From Ophiobolus disseminans (lineage: Eukaryota; Ascomycota; Dothideomycetes; Pleosporales; Phaeosphaeriaceae): 64,000 bases of DNA. The notes under the pieces were generated by a model. That model was not told the origin of the DNA, did no database searches, and saw only the letters and a list, made by a program, of their open reading frames with translations. The stretch is from contig MU006223.1 in the NCBI GenBank assembly GCA_010093685.1, forward strand, positions 392,228 through 456,227, in the 5' to 3' direction. Position 1 is the first letter of the stretch, and every line of letters starts with the position of its first letter. The position numbers were made by a program, and so were the translations under genes. Shown in pieces: positions 31,247 to 42,747 of the stretch.

Positions 31247-33140
31247 ATGGAGTCATTCCAGTTCCCATCGGTGAGTCGCTTCCCGAGACAGCGTAAGTCG
31301 TTTTCATAACACTTTCAACCCGAATCATCAGCGCCTAACAACTCATTTACGACATGCTAACAGAAATGGATAGCAACACTCCCACCCCTCCTAACCTCCT
31401 CGAGCGAACATGCCCCAGCTGCAAAACCCTCCAGACCATCCCCGAATTCTACGGCCAAACGAGCAGCCTTGCAGCCGGAGAAACTCCTCACATAAACGCC
31501 TCATGCAGGACATGTCGCGGCGAACAACCCTTCAAAATCAGAAAGACGGGTATGCACTGGGAGCCTACACATAATGCCCACTCGCAAAGACCACCCCTCT
31601 TCCGAAGATGCCCCAGCTGCAAAACGCTCAGGCCAGTCGACGTGTTCTACGCCCAGAGTGAAATTCCTCACTTGCATGCTGCATGCAGAACGTGTCGAGA
31701 TCACAAATCTGCACACAATGCCCGCCTGAACAAAGTCGTACAGTCGGGTTCCGCCTCGCATACGGGTAAGAAGCACTGGAAGGGACTTGCGGTGGAGACT
31801 AGTTCTCTGGATAGCTATACACGAAACAACATGACTCACAAGTCAAATGCAAGTTCGCCGTCGCCGAGCGCGTATTCGGTTGCTTCGGTGCCAGTGGCAT
31901 CGTATGCTGGGTCGCCGCCATTGAATGTCTATGGATCCCCATCTCCGAACGGTGGGTCGGAGCTAGACTACGATGCGTATTCGCCTGTTAATGAGGTTCA
32001 GCATACGAAGCGAAGAAAGTCGAAACATGATGCAATCGACTTGACAGCAGGTCGTATTCAGCCACCTGTTGTTGAAAATCTGCATGCCCAGCAGCAAATT
32101 ACCGAGCAGGAAATTCTGGCGATGGCAGATGGTGGTCAGCCAGAGGACGGTTTACCAAGCTTTAGCATAGATGACTGGGTCATCTTTCCTGAAGCTGGTA
32201 GTGGCCCTTCAGGCCAGGCAGATGGCGATAACGACGCGTTTCAAGCAGTGAGCGATGCCGTGGACGCCAACACAGCTATGCCAGACTCAGTATCAGATCC
32301 AAACGCTGAGGCGTCAAGCATTGATCTTGAAGTCAAGCCACCCGGTTCCCCAGCAACCTCCCAGCCCAATTCGCCGCCAGCACCAGAGTCTTAGTCTGAA
32401 CCCGCATCCGATCCCATCGATCCGGACCCAACACCACTGCCGGAGTTATCAATTCTAGATGAACTCTTCGCCCCCATCTTAGAGTCCCTCCCGCTCGACC
32501 TACTCAACTCAAAGCCGCCAGACACACTGAGCTCCCCCGGCGGCGAAGATGCCACGCGCTACATCACCGCTTACGCACATTCCGTTCGCCTCGTTGAGCT
32601 CGCTGAACTCTGGTATCCCACAACCGCGAGAACTGAACCCTTCGGCTCTGGATCGCGATTGGTAGGCCATAAATCTTACACACGTGATCGGATAGGAGAC
32701 TTCTTCACGGAAGTAGACAACCTCCACTACCGCATTGACGAGGAAGAGTGGACTCCATTCGAGCCGCTGCACAAGTGGCTCAGCATCTTCGCTACGATAA
32801 AGCGGCACAGCAAGACAGGATTAAGTCGTGGGGCGTAGCGAAGAAGTTAAGCAACGAACTGCTCCATCTCGCTGAGGACAGTATGCGGGAATGTCGCGAC
32901 CAGCTCATTGCGTTGCTAGTGGATCAGGTGGGCGAGGCCGAGGTGGATACGCAGCTGACGAAGCTACGTATAGCGGTCAGACGGGATTGTGTCCTATATG
33001 GGTGTTTGACGGTCGAGCGTGTGAAACCTGAGCGGGACGGAGTGGCAATTAGGTTTTTGGGCCATCCGAAGTTAGATGCATCTGAAGTTGAGTGCCGTCC
33101 ATGGTCGAAAAAACGTAAGAAGACGCCCCTCAAACCCTGA
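31247..33140 (+). pseudogene. Two-zinc-finger family copy broken by a TAG and a frameshift
   Basis: I model exon 1 at 31247-31292, a 71-bp intron (GTAAGT donor, GCTAACAG end), then exon 2 from 31364. This yields 358 residues to TAG at 32392-32394. The N-terminal part has two tandem C-x2-C...C-x2-C modules, both starting 'CPSCKTL' and ending 'CRTCR', with a conserved Phe-Tyr between. An acidic Pro/Ser-rich linker follows. After the TAG the same frame continues with 'YAHSVRLVELAELW' and 'WTPFEPLHKWLSIFA', the family helical domain, to a second stop at 32838. The rest ('VAKKLSNELL' to 'VRRDCVLYGCLTVERV') lies in another frame that ends at 33140, so a one- or two-base indel near 32800-32825 is implied; no intron fits there. 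The zinc-finger half could still be expressed as a shorter protein. Confidence 0.68.
31411..31701 (+). repeat. In-frame tandem duplication of the zinc-finger module
   Basis: Two C-x2-C...C-x2-C modules begin 198 bp (66 codons) apart at 31411 and 31609. They share the identical stretch 'tgccccagctgcaaaac' and the Cys, Phe and Arg pattern. The spacer between the Cys pairs is 27 residues in the first and 21 in the second. Confidence 0.8.
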
Positions 33141-33772
33141 CCGCTCCACGAGTGTGTAACTTCAATCCAGTAGCATTAATGGTGTGTTCACTGTTTTTGA
33201 TTAGCAATCCAATTGTGCCCAATGCACCAATGTCATCATCTTGTTGTAGTAATAATAATAAACTTCCAAGTACTGTCCACGTCAATCAGTAATCAAAAGT
33301 GTCGTGCATATCCACTCTCACATGTGTATGAAAAACTCAGAACCTGATAACAAATCACCATCACGCAAAGAGCCAGAAATGATATAGAAAATTCGTGATG
33401 TTGGTTGGGGTATCAAATTATCCTTCAAATCAGGATCGTGTGTCCAGATTACGATACATGCTAGAGACCTCAAATCCTCGAAACAGGTTCATGGGCCTCT
33501 CTGCATGCTGTTCGACCAGTGTCAGTTGAGCCTCGATCGAGATTTGAATCACGTACCCCTTTCAATTCCATCCAAGCTTATCGTCCACCACATTTTCTCA
33601 TGCAACGCAGTGGTACGCCTGAGGCTGAAGACATTCAAGTCTATTAAGAAGTGCATAATACACCTTGAATCGAACACGACACTCTCATGCAAATTTATCT
33701 TCACGCTTCTTTGGATCACTGACCCCTTGTGGCGAGCGCAGGGTCAGTGATGCAGAGTGGAGGGGTGCTTAC
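33141..33772. other. Convergent intergenic region
   Basis: This AT-richer stretch lies between the end of the broken zinc-finger copy and the 3' end of RSE1. No gene is seen. It holds an ATA/ATT-rich stretch near 33240-33262. Confidence 0.55.
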
Positions 33773-36700
33773 CTAAAAAGCGTAGAGTCCTCGCATGTTC
33801 CAGATAGCCTCATCAATCATGCCAGGTGACCACTCTGCGCCCGTCAACTGCGCAGCGATGCTCTCGCGCTTGTCCCGTGACAGAACTAAGAACCTCTCGA
33901 TAAGGTCGCCATCAATCACACTCTTCACCGGATTGAAGTAGCTGCGGAATGCCAGATGGTCGCGTCCGGACATCGGCTTGTCGTCTGAGCGTAGCTGTAG
34001 CTCCAATTGTTGAAACATTTTGTGTTGTCGGCGAGATGTGAAGGGAATGAGGGCGCCAAGAGTGCCTTGAATGCCAGCCCAGAAGATGACGCGCTCACCA
34101 CCAGACAGAAGGACTGTCTTTTGGATGGAAATAGGAATGTCATTTGCAAAGTAGTTTGCGACATTGTCCAGACGGTTGGCTGTGCCTCCAAGGTAGCCCT
34201 TGTCAACAAGTAGATCGGAACCATCAGGCGACTCGTCGGAGGATTCAGAAATCTTCTGAGGGCATCGAACTAGCCAGATGTTTCCGAACTTGTCACCGCC
34301 AACGGTGGTATCATAGTCTAGCATCTCAGCGCAGGTGGCGTGTCGAGACACGGTGTCGTCGATGAAGGGGATCAGCCGATTGGGATGGACTTGGTCCTTG
34401 TGTACCACATAAGTAACAGACTCTGCCGCATCGGCAACGACCAGTCGGCTTCCTTGAGTCTTCAAGTCCATGATCCGTGTGGGTACACAATTCGAGGCTT
34501 GAGCTTTGCGGAGAAGCGACCGCGTGCCGCAGTCATACAGACATAGGTTACGACCCACACCAGCAACCATTTTGCCTTTAAAGCCGAGTAGCGCCAGCGG
34601 AGGGTCACTGACATCAGTTTCGTGGAATAAACTGATTCTGCGTCCGTCCGTGGATATTTGGTAGACTTGAATTGAAGCACCGGAGTATTTGTAGGGCTGA
34701 AAAGTCAAGTCTTTTGCTGTGCCAACAACCAAGAAGGCTTCTTCACCTCGGCTCTCGAAATAGACAAGCGCAGCGCTGACAAGCGATTGATTGGCCGAAA
34801 TCTCCACGGTGTGTGTGACAGCTTTATCGCTCACTGGATCGACAACCTGGATACAGGAAGCCCAGCTGCCGGCAGCACGTGGATAACCAAACTCAGTGGG
34901 CGGGAGTTCGTCGATCTTGTCATGGCCATTACTCATATCACCGTTCGCTACTTCAATTTCCATGGGTGCATCATCATCGTCTTCTTTCTTCACGTCAGCT
35001 TCTTCAAGAAGCGTGTGCCTGGTATAGGCATTCAGGGTGTTGTTCTCGCTCTGGATGACGTAGAAGACTCCCTGATCAGGGTAGCCGACCATCTTTCTTG
35101 GAGTGTACTTGAGCGTTATCATTTCGTATGTCGTATTGTCGGTCAAGTCGTTGAAGGTGAAGATTCTGGATTGATTAGCAGTGCTCTCCAACATATGGAA
35201 AGAAAGCAAGAAGGTTTAATAGGATTGCGTTCAGTAGGAACAATTGGAATAAAAGTTTAAGTCCCTCAGCGAGTGTAGGGAGTACAGTGTATCATCAGAG
35301 CAATCAATAAGTAAAATGGAGTTCACATACCGTAACTCGTTAGCGCTTACACAGATAATACCCTTGAACTGGGAGCCTTCAAAGTTCCACGCGGACTTGA
35401 AGGGGATGTAGTTTAGGGGAGTGAGCTGAAGTACACTGGTGCGTGGGTGGGTGTAGCCCAACCAGGGCCTCGATGTCATCGCAAGAATGGCAGGTTCACC
35501 CGCAACAGTCACCTTCGCGAACTTGATGGGCTCAGGACCGAGGAAACGTCTTCGTGTATCGCCGATGTCGCCGGTCATCTCGTCGAGTACTGAGCGAATG
35601 TACACACCGCTGCGAAGACCAATGTGTAGGAACTGGCTGTGGCCGCGAGGCGACTTGTCCGACATCATGTTGATGGTGAGATCACTAGGCGGAGATGTGA
35701 GCGCCTGCACAGAGATGCTTCGCAGGATATTGCCTTCCATATCTGGAGACAGATTGAAGATCCTGACGGTCTGATCTGTGCAACCAACGGCCATGAAGAA
35801 AGCTCGTACGCTACCCTCAGGTACGTCAGGCATCGCGAGGCAGCTGATGGTGCTATCCAGCGCGATCTCGTCTTCAGCCATGGCGAGCGACCCATCTGAA
35901 TCACACTCGAAATAGAGGATTTGGCCAGAGCTCAAAGCGATCGCGACTTGTCGATTGTTTGTTGCGCAAGCTACAATCGTTCGGTGTGCTGGCGGCTGCC
36001 AATCGGTCAAGCTCATGTGAGTCGCCACGGCATCATCATCTGGGAATTGTATGCCCTGGATGTGACGAATCCCCTTAGGATGTATCTGGATTATACAATC
36101 CTCGCCAAACTGCTGTACACCCAGCGTGTTAGTGTCCGCTAAGAAGCCGGTGTTGGAAGCCTCTTCAACGTCATCGCCAATCTTCAAAACAAGGGTCCTG
36201 CTGTGCAAACAGAGTACGATGAGTGTATCGGTCTCATCTTCGATTGTCAACTTTGTTGTCCAGACGTCCGAAGCGTTTTGCGGCAGTGGCGATTCGATGA
36301 GATCAAGTACTTCAAGAGCGTTCCTTGTGGTGCGGAACGAGCTGCGACCGCCAGTGCCATTGATGGTGTAGATCTGGGGTGCATCTTCTAGCGTCGGGTT
36401 GGCGACCTCCATGCCCATAATAGGGTTCAAGCTAGGCATAGTCTCTACCGCGGTCAGGTTGGTCAAAGCTCGAGGCTTGAAGAAGGGTGGCGCAAAGGAC
36501 GCCTCTGGATCAACTGGGAACTGGTCGCTCTCAAACATGGGGTCATCAGTCTCATCACCGAGTGACTCCAGCTCGTACAGGATGCGGTCACCAGACTCGC
36601 ACGCCGCGTACACAAAACCCGCGCGGAGAATGCAAATACTCGTCGCCACAGGGATGGTGTCAAAGTACTTGATCTTGATCTTCTCAACTGTGCCGTTGGG

Positions 36701-37821
36701 CGCGTCGACTGTAAGCTTGAACACGTCGCCATCTTCTGTCTGGAGAAGGTAGAAGAAGTCGCCGCCCTTTAGCGAGTAGAGAGTCCCTCCGACAATGGTG
36801 CGCTTGCGGTTCGGGTCCTCGGTAACGCCTTCACGACGAGGGATTGCCAGCCGGTGTACACTAGACTCGTTGTTGAAGATGCGCCGATATGTGATGCTGT
36901 CCTCTCCGCAGCAGAGCACTCCACTGGGCGCATTGGGTCCTCCAGGTACTCGAAACAGTGCGTTTGCTGTGCGGTCTACCGGCTCCGACCACTTGCGCAC
37001 GATGTGATTCAGTCCCAGATCCAGCTCGTAGTAGACCAGCTCCTTCTTCAGCTCCTCGAAGGCCTCGCCCGTGGGATCGGTTTCCGAGGTGGAGTAGTCT
37101 AGCTCGAGGGACGCGAACATGGGATTGTCGTACCCTACGTCGAGTCCGATAAGGGTGTACACCAGTGTCTGCGGCTTGTGCGCTTCGAGAGGCGACGAGA
37201 TGGCGATGTCGGTCTGGCCGCTTCGAGTTAGGATGTAGACAAGCTTGTTCTTCTCGACGGACGCGATCATGATGGCGCGGCCCTTTGGATCTGCAGCCAG
37301 ATATTCGCCCGGGACTACTCGCCGCACACCAGACTTGCCAAAGGTTTCGAAGTGCACCGTCTTGAACGCCTTTTCCTTCTCGTCAGACACAAACTCATAG
37401 GTTACCAGGCGTCCTGAGTCGGTAGTTATGACAATGTGATCTACAACGTCAGCCTGAGTTCTTGTAGTACATCCAGATCCAGTCCACTGCGGGCTCAAAG
37501 AGCTGGGAGCTCGAGTGTGTGGGGTGCTTTGGATAATCACTATGCTGCCTATAGCGTTCGAGAAGGGAGCGACATACCTTTGGTGCCACCTGCAATGCGA
37601 AATTTGGCAATGCGGCGAACGATGCCAAAGACATCATGGGAGTAGAGCTCGTGGAAGCCCTTCTGCCGCCGGGAAACCTCCAGGATCGCCAAGCGCGAGC
37701 CGTTCGCTGTGAGGATCTGCTGCTTGCCGTTTCCAATGAAGTCTCCGGAAATGGCGTCCTGCGTCGCCGACGGCTGCTTCACCGTCAAGGCGTACAGGGA
37801 CATGGTTGAGAAGCTCGTCAT
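33773..37821 (-). CDS. RSE1: Splicing factor Rse1 (SF3b130/SAP130), 1248 aa
   Basis: I model three exons: 37821-37578, 37440-35331 and 35165-33773; the sum is a full frame. The first junction restores 'AGGTKDHIVITTDSGR' and the second 'ANELRIFTFNDLTDN', both expected for Rse1. The protein is a chain of WD-like beta-propeller blades of the CPSF-A/DDB1 family: the N-terminal MMS1-type region (about residues 75-550), then the C-terminal CPSF-A region with 'GCTDQTVRIFNL', 'GKMVAGVGRNLCLYD' and 'DGDLIERFLVLS'. An acidic insertion 'KKEDDDDAPMEIE' lies in the last third, as is common in fungi. By family it is a subunit of SF3b in U2 snRNP and acts in branch-site recognition in the nucleus. It is divergent from SDA1. 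Confidence 0.93.
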
Positions 37822-38156
37822 GGTGGGTGACGGCGGGCGCAGGCCCAGCTAATACCAACGCGTTGATATACGGGGGATCGTATCTGGGTCGAGATGATTA
37901 ATCTCTAATTCAGCTTGTCTAGCCAGTCGCGGGAATTGTCGAGGTTGACGCGCTGCTGAGGGAGTATCAGAAGCTCGGGAGCTCACTCGCGATTTTTTGG
38001 CGGAGCTGCTCCGGCGAAAGGTGACGCCGACCCGCCGGGCCCACTAAAAAAGTTACGCAGGCCTCGCTGCGGCGAAGAGTTAGTCGATGCTCGAGAACCT
38101 CAAACCTCTTGGAACTCAACATTCCTGGCCTGATACTTCTACATCAAGTTCTCAAG
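37822..38156. promoter_or_regulatory. Bidirectional promoter region RSE1/SDA1
   Basis: Only 335 bp separate the start codons of two divergent housekeeping genes. No clear TATA box is seen. Control elements for both must be packed here or extend into the 5' coding ends. Confidence 0.6.
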
Positions 38157-40596
38157 ATGGCGAAAAGGAAGGTCGCTGCCCTCGAAAAGGTCGATGCAGA
38201 TCACGCCGCTCTTCAATACAAGCTCAAGCGCGATCCGCAGTCATACCGCGATGATTTCATAAACCAATACAATGTGCGTTTCCGACCAAGCAAGTTGTAC
38301 TTTACTGACCTCAAAGTAGCAATATGAAACTCTCCGGGAGCTGTTCCTCCAAAATCCATCCTCGGCAGATTCGGGATTAATTGCGTTGAAATCGTTGATC
38401 GAGTTTATTTCGCACGTCGCAGATCGTTATCCAGACCGTACGTAAAGTTTATAGGTTCTGTGTGTGTGTAAGGCAAACACTGACATTGTTCGCCTGCTTT
38501 CAGTCACATCCGATTTCCCCAACCAACTTGCTGAGCTGCTGCTCCAACACCATGAGGTACTGGAATACGAGCTGCGAGACAAGATCGTAGGCAGCATAGT
38601 GCTGTTACGGAACAAGGATGTCATAGATTCGACAGTACTTCTCAACACGCTGTTCCCCATCCTTGTTTCAACACCAAGCAAGTCGCTCCGCCAGCTGCTC
38701 TTTACCAAGATTCTCTCCGACCTGCGATCCTCAAACGTCAAGACTACGAACCACAAGTTGAACCGCACCATACAGACCGTCCTATACAATCTGCTCGAGT
38801 CGGACAAGCAGTCACCAAAAGGTCTCTGGGCAGTGAAGATAACGAGAGAGCTGTGGAAGAGGCAGATCTGGACAGACGCACGCGCAGTTGAGGTCATGCG
38901 ATTGGCTGCCTTGAGCGACAACGAGAAGGTCATCACTGGCGGAGTACGCTTCTTTCTGGGAGGCGACAAGGAGCGCGAAGAGGCAGCCGACGACACTGAC
39001 GACGATGAGGATGTCGATATCGCGCGGTTACGGCATCAAGTCGGCATCAACAAGAAGTCAAAGAAGAATCAGAGAGATCTGAGGAAAGCTACCGTGACAG
39101 TAAAGAAGAAGGAGAAAAAGAAGAACGCGCCACATCCACTGAACTTCTCTGCGCTGCACCTACTGCACGATCCTCAGGGGTTTGCGGAAACACTGTTCTC
39201 GAAACATGTACAAAACTCAAAGGCAAAGCTCCAGCTCGAATCGAAACTCCTGGTGCTCCAGCTTGTATCGCGCCTTGTCGGTCTTCACAAGCTCACAGTC
39301 CTGTCACTGTACTCGTATTTCCTGAAGCACCTTACTCCTCGCCAGGCGTCTGTCACTAGCTACTTGGCGTGCTTGGCGCAAGCTACACATCAATACGTAC
39401 CGCCCGAGTGAGTTTTCTCTCCCATTGAACCCTTGTAACTTCCTAACATCATCTGCAGCGCCCTTGAGCCTCTAGTACAAAAGATAGCCAATGGCTTCGT
39501 GTCAGAGGCGAGTGCTTCGGAGGTGGCAGCAGCTGGCCTGAATGCGATTAGGGAAATTTGCGCCCGTCAGCCGTTGGCAATGACCGATACTCTATTACAA
39601 GATCTGGTACAGTACCGCAAATCAAAAGATAAGGGCACGATGATGGCTGCTAAGGGTCTCCTCTCGCTCTACCGCGAGGTCGGCGCGGATCTCCTACACA
39701 AGCGCGACCGAGGCAAGGATGCAGCTATGGGCATCCGCGCGGGCACCATCAAAGAGCGTCGGTACGGTGAACAGGCGGTGGGAGAGATAGAGGGCATTGA
39801 GCTACTCGAGAAGTGGAAAGAGGAGGAACGCCGCAAGAAGCGCGAGGCAGCTGGCCTGGATCCAGACGTAGATGATGGCGAAGAGATGGATGAAGGTGAA
39901 GACTGGAAGAACTGGGATGTCGAGTCTGACGCAGACAGCGACGACTCCGGTGGCTGGATCAACGTCGAATCCGATGGCGAGGACATTCAGATCAGCGACT
40001 CGGAAGACGAGAAGGATAAATCGAAATCAAAGTCCAAGGAGCCACCAGCCAAGAAGCGCAAACTCGGCAGCACCACACCCGCCCCCACAGATGCCACCGA
40101 CGAGAAAGAAAACTCCAAGAGCATCGAGCCCGAAATCAAGTCAATATCAAAACTCCTCACAACCACCATCCTCACCCCCGCAGACCTCAAACAACTCCGC
40201 GCCCTCCAAGAAGCCTCATCCATCTCCTCCGCCCTCCCCTCCCACAAGCGCGCACAACTCCTCGCCCAGCGCCACGCCGACGAAGCCATCACCGCCGAGA
40301 CAATCGAAGCGGCTGCCTCCCTCGGCAAGAAGAACACTAAAGAGGAGAAAATCGCAATGGCAAAGGGCGACCGCGAAACCAATCACCAGTCCACGACCGC
40401 GAAGCGCAAGGAGAAGAAGGTCGCGGAGGGAAAGAGCACGACGAATAAGGAGAAGGCGAGGAAGAAGAATTTCATGATGACCCTGGGTAAGGCGAAGAGT
40501 AAGAATAAGAGGAGTTTGACGCAGGTTAAGAGGACGTTGGCTGGGCATATTGATCGTAGTAAGAGGGGTGGCAAGAGGGGAAATAAGGGGAATTGA
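38157..40596 (+). CDS. SDA1: Ribosome biogenesis protein Sda1, 758 aa
   Basis: I model four exons: 38157-38273, 38320-38437, 38504-39407, 39459-40596, with introns of 46, 66 and 51 bp. The start is the ATG giving MAKRKVAALEKV, the usual N-terminus; the frame extends upstream without a better ATG. The NUC130/3NT-type helical repeat region follows ('RDPQSYRDDFINQYNQYETLRELFL'-like start, 'LEYELRDKIVGSIVLLRNK'), then 'NFSALHLLHDPQGFAETLF' and the SDA1 domain with 'VSEASASEVAAAGLNAIREI' and 'KGLLSLYREVGADLLHKRDRG'. The C-terminus is acidic, then very Lys/Arg-rich ('KSKNKRSLTQVKRTLAGH'), typical for nucleolar proteins. By family it is needed for 60S subunit maturation and export. Confidence 0.92.
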
Positions 40597-40766
40597 GTGT
40601 GTAGATGAGGATGGGGAAAGGGCAAGGTGGAATGATACCCAGATAAACATGAGGAAAAGTTTTATGAAGTCGTGTGGTTGGATTGCCACTGAACTTCCAA
40701 ACGTTTTTATGCTCCGTCCCATGTACACAGTACTGTTACTTTTTCGCGCCCCAGTCGTCCACATGC

Positions 40767-42215
40767 TCATCGTACCATATCCCATCCACACACTCCCTTC
40801 TCACGAGCTTCATCGTCACGTGCGCATGCCCCCTCCTCACACCCATCCACCCCTCCACCTACCCCCTCAACACCCTCCGCCACACCTCCATCCCCCCATA
40901 ACCCCGCCCCAGAAGCCAACAACCCCCTAACCTCCCCATCCATCTTCCTCGCATCTTCAATCTCGAGTCTGCCGTACACCACTATCCCCACCCTCTCCAC
41001 CTCCATGCCTTTGTCCAATCTCAAGCGCTTCTCCTCCTCATCCTCATACCCAACCCACTCATCCACGCCCCTCTTCTGCGCCGCAACCAACAATCCAATA
41101 TCTTCCCTCAAGCCCCTGCGATCCCTCGAGCTTGGATAAATTTGCAGCAGCGCGGCTACGAGCGCCGTTTGCGCGACGAGCGGGGCGACGTAATCATGTC
41201 GGTCTTGGTAAACGGCTAACTTCCTCTTCTTATGTACATGTTGGCCAGCAAGTACCGTCTCATCTGAGTCACTAGCGCTCGTCTCGTCCACGTCGTTCGA
41301 TAGCGCCTTTCTACGGTGCTGGGGCCGCGTGGATTGGCGCACGTGTTGGAGGGCCTTTTTACGGAGCATGGGTTCTGAGTCGCCGGCGAGGGAGACAGAC
41401 ATTTGGGTGTGGTAGTGGGTGTATGTGGAGTGGTGGTGGACTGGTGGGGGGCCCAGATATTTTGCTGAGAGGGGGTATTGGGCTTCGAAGGGGGTGGTGA
41501 AGTCGTAGTTGTGGCTGGTTTTGTGGACGGGGGGAGGCGCTTGGTATGGGGCTGGTGGAGGTGCTGCGTGTGGTCCTGGGGGTGGTGCTGTGTATGTCAC
41601 GGGTGGAGCGCAGCCTGCGGCCGTGATCTTCGCGTTGATCATGCGATACATGTCTTCGATTTTGTGTCCAGTGAACGTGATACCGTTGGTGGACTTTGGT
41701 GCCAGGGCGGTTCGAGGAGCATCTTGACCATGCTCATGCTTGTACACCTTCTTTTGGCGCTTTCTGAACTTATGCGGCTCTGGCCCGTGATGTTGGACTT
41801 CAGGAAGTGCAATTGGTGCACGGCGTGGCGAGTACTCGTCCAGGTCTATGGGGTTGCTAACGCTGCCTTTTGACGCCTCGGGCTTTGTAGCCAGTCGCCG
41901 CAAAGTAGAGAAAAGAGTGCGATCTGAGACAGGAGGATCATCTCGTTTTCGCTTGGGCTTCTTTGTGAGCACGTCCGGTACTGATACTGCGGTTGACGGC
42001 GAGGTCAAGTTGATATCATCCATGCCACCAGTACTTGAGGGTGTCGCGGTCGAAACGGTGGTGGAAGGCTTTGGGGTGATGGAGACATTGCAAATTTTAC
42101 TTGGGCGGGGCGTCTGAACATGAACAATGTCGTTGTTCTCTCCTTCACTTCGAGTTTCATTCGACTCATCGGCCACGGGCCTCCCGCTCCTGTTGCTGCC
42201 TGGCGTATCAACCAT
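40767..42215 (-). CDS. Hypothetical nuclear-type protein, 482 aa
   Basis: This is a single open frame from an ATG at 42215. The N-terminus is Ser/Thr/Pro-rich, with basic clusters 'KKPKRKRDD' and 'KFRKRQKK' that resemble nuclear localisation signals. A Pro-rich, His-rich middle follows ('APPPGPHAAPP' and 'VHHHSTYTHYH'). After a basic stretch 'RRKALSNDVDET', the C-terminal part is helical and more conserved in style ('PLVAQTALVAALLQIYP', then 'RLRLDKGMEVERVGIVVYGRLEIEDARKM'). The last 50 residues are Gly-rich and could be a different, shorter end. I do not recognise the family. Its 3' end lies only 170 bp from that of SDA1. Confidence 0.6.
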   Translation of the reverse strand: MVDTPGSNRSGRPVADESNETRSEGENNDIVHVQTPRPSKICNVSITPKPSTTVSTATPSSTGGMDDINLTSPSTAVSVPDVLTKKPKRKRDDPPVSDRTLFSTLRRLATKPEASKGSVSNPIDLDEYSPRRAPIALPEVQHHGPEPHKFRKRQKKVYKHEHGQDAPRTALAPKSTNGITFTGHKIEDMYRMINAKITAAGCAPPVTYTAPPPGPHAAPPPAPYQAPPPVHKTSHNYDFTTPFEAQYPLSAKYLGPPPVHHHSTYTHYHTQMSVSLAGDSEPMLRKKALQHVRQSTRPQHRRKALSNDVDETSASDSDETVLAGQHVHKKRKLAVYQDRHDYVAPLVAQTALVAALLQIYPSSRDRRGLREDIGLLVAAQKRGVDEWVGYEDEEEKRLRLDKGMEVERVGIVVYGRLEIEDARKMDGEVRGLLASGAGLWGDGGVAEGVEGVGGGVDGCEEGACARDDEAREKGVCGWDMVR

Positions 42216-42747
42216 ATTTTCGTCCGATCTGAGTATGTTCAGTGTTGTCTTGCTGAATGTGATGACCGACTCACTGCCACCAGACTCAATGACCGCTGGA
42301 TTGTTCGATCAGTTTGAAGTCTGCCAATTGATTTGATATCAGAAGAGGATGAACGTTGGCAAATCTTTGGAGACGAACGTGGTGAAGCTGAACGGTGCAG
42401 AGTGAAGAAGAGTATGTGGGTGACACGGAGTAACGCGCCGAGATTGTAGTGGAATACAAAGAAACTGATGTTGCCTGTATACGAAGGAAGGTGCAGAAGA
42501 CTGAGGAAGGCGTGGTCTGCTCTGCATCAAACAGAAGGCGCGACTGTCAACAAACAAACGCGACGCGACAGCTCAAACGTCATCTTCTGATGCCATCTGC
42601 AATTTAAATCTATGCAGGCAACCTCAAAATGCATGCCACAGATTGTGCGTGAAACGGAAGACACAGAGAAATGGAAGAGCAATGAAAAGGGAAATCATAA
42701 GTCCACTATTTTGTGCAGCCCGTGCAAGTGACACACAACAGCTGTCC
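42216..42747. other. Intergenic between two minus-strand genes
   Basis: This 532-bp gap should hold the promoter of the 482-residue orphan and the 3' UTR of the APH-type gene. No gene is seen. Confidence 0.55.

Noticed and set aside
5366..33140. RIP as the cause of the stops in family copies
   Set aside because: The TGG-to-TGA change is not in the preferred CpA context, and flanking sequence is not strongly AT-biased; a dinucleotide index would be needed.
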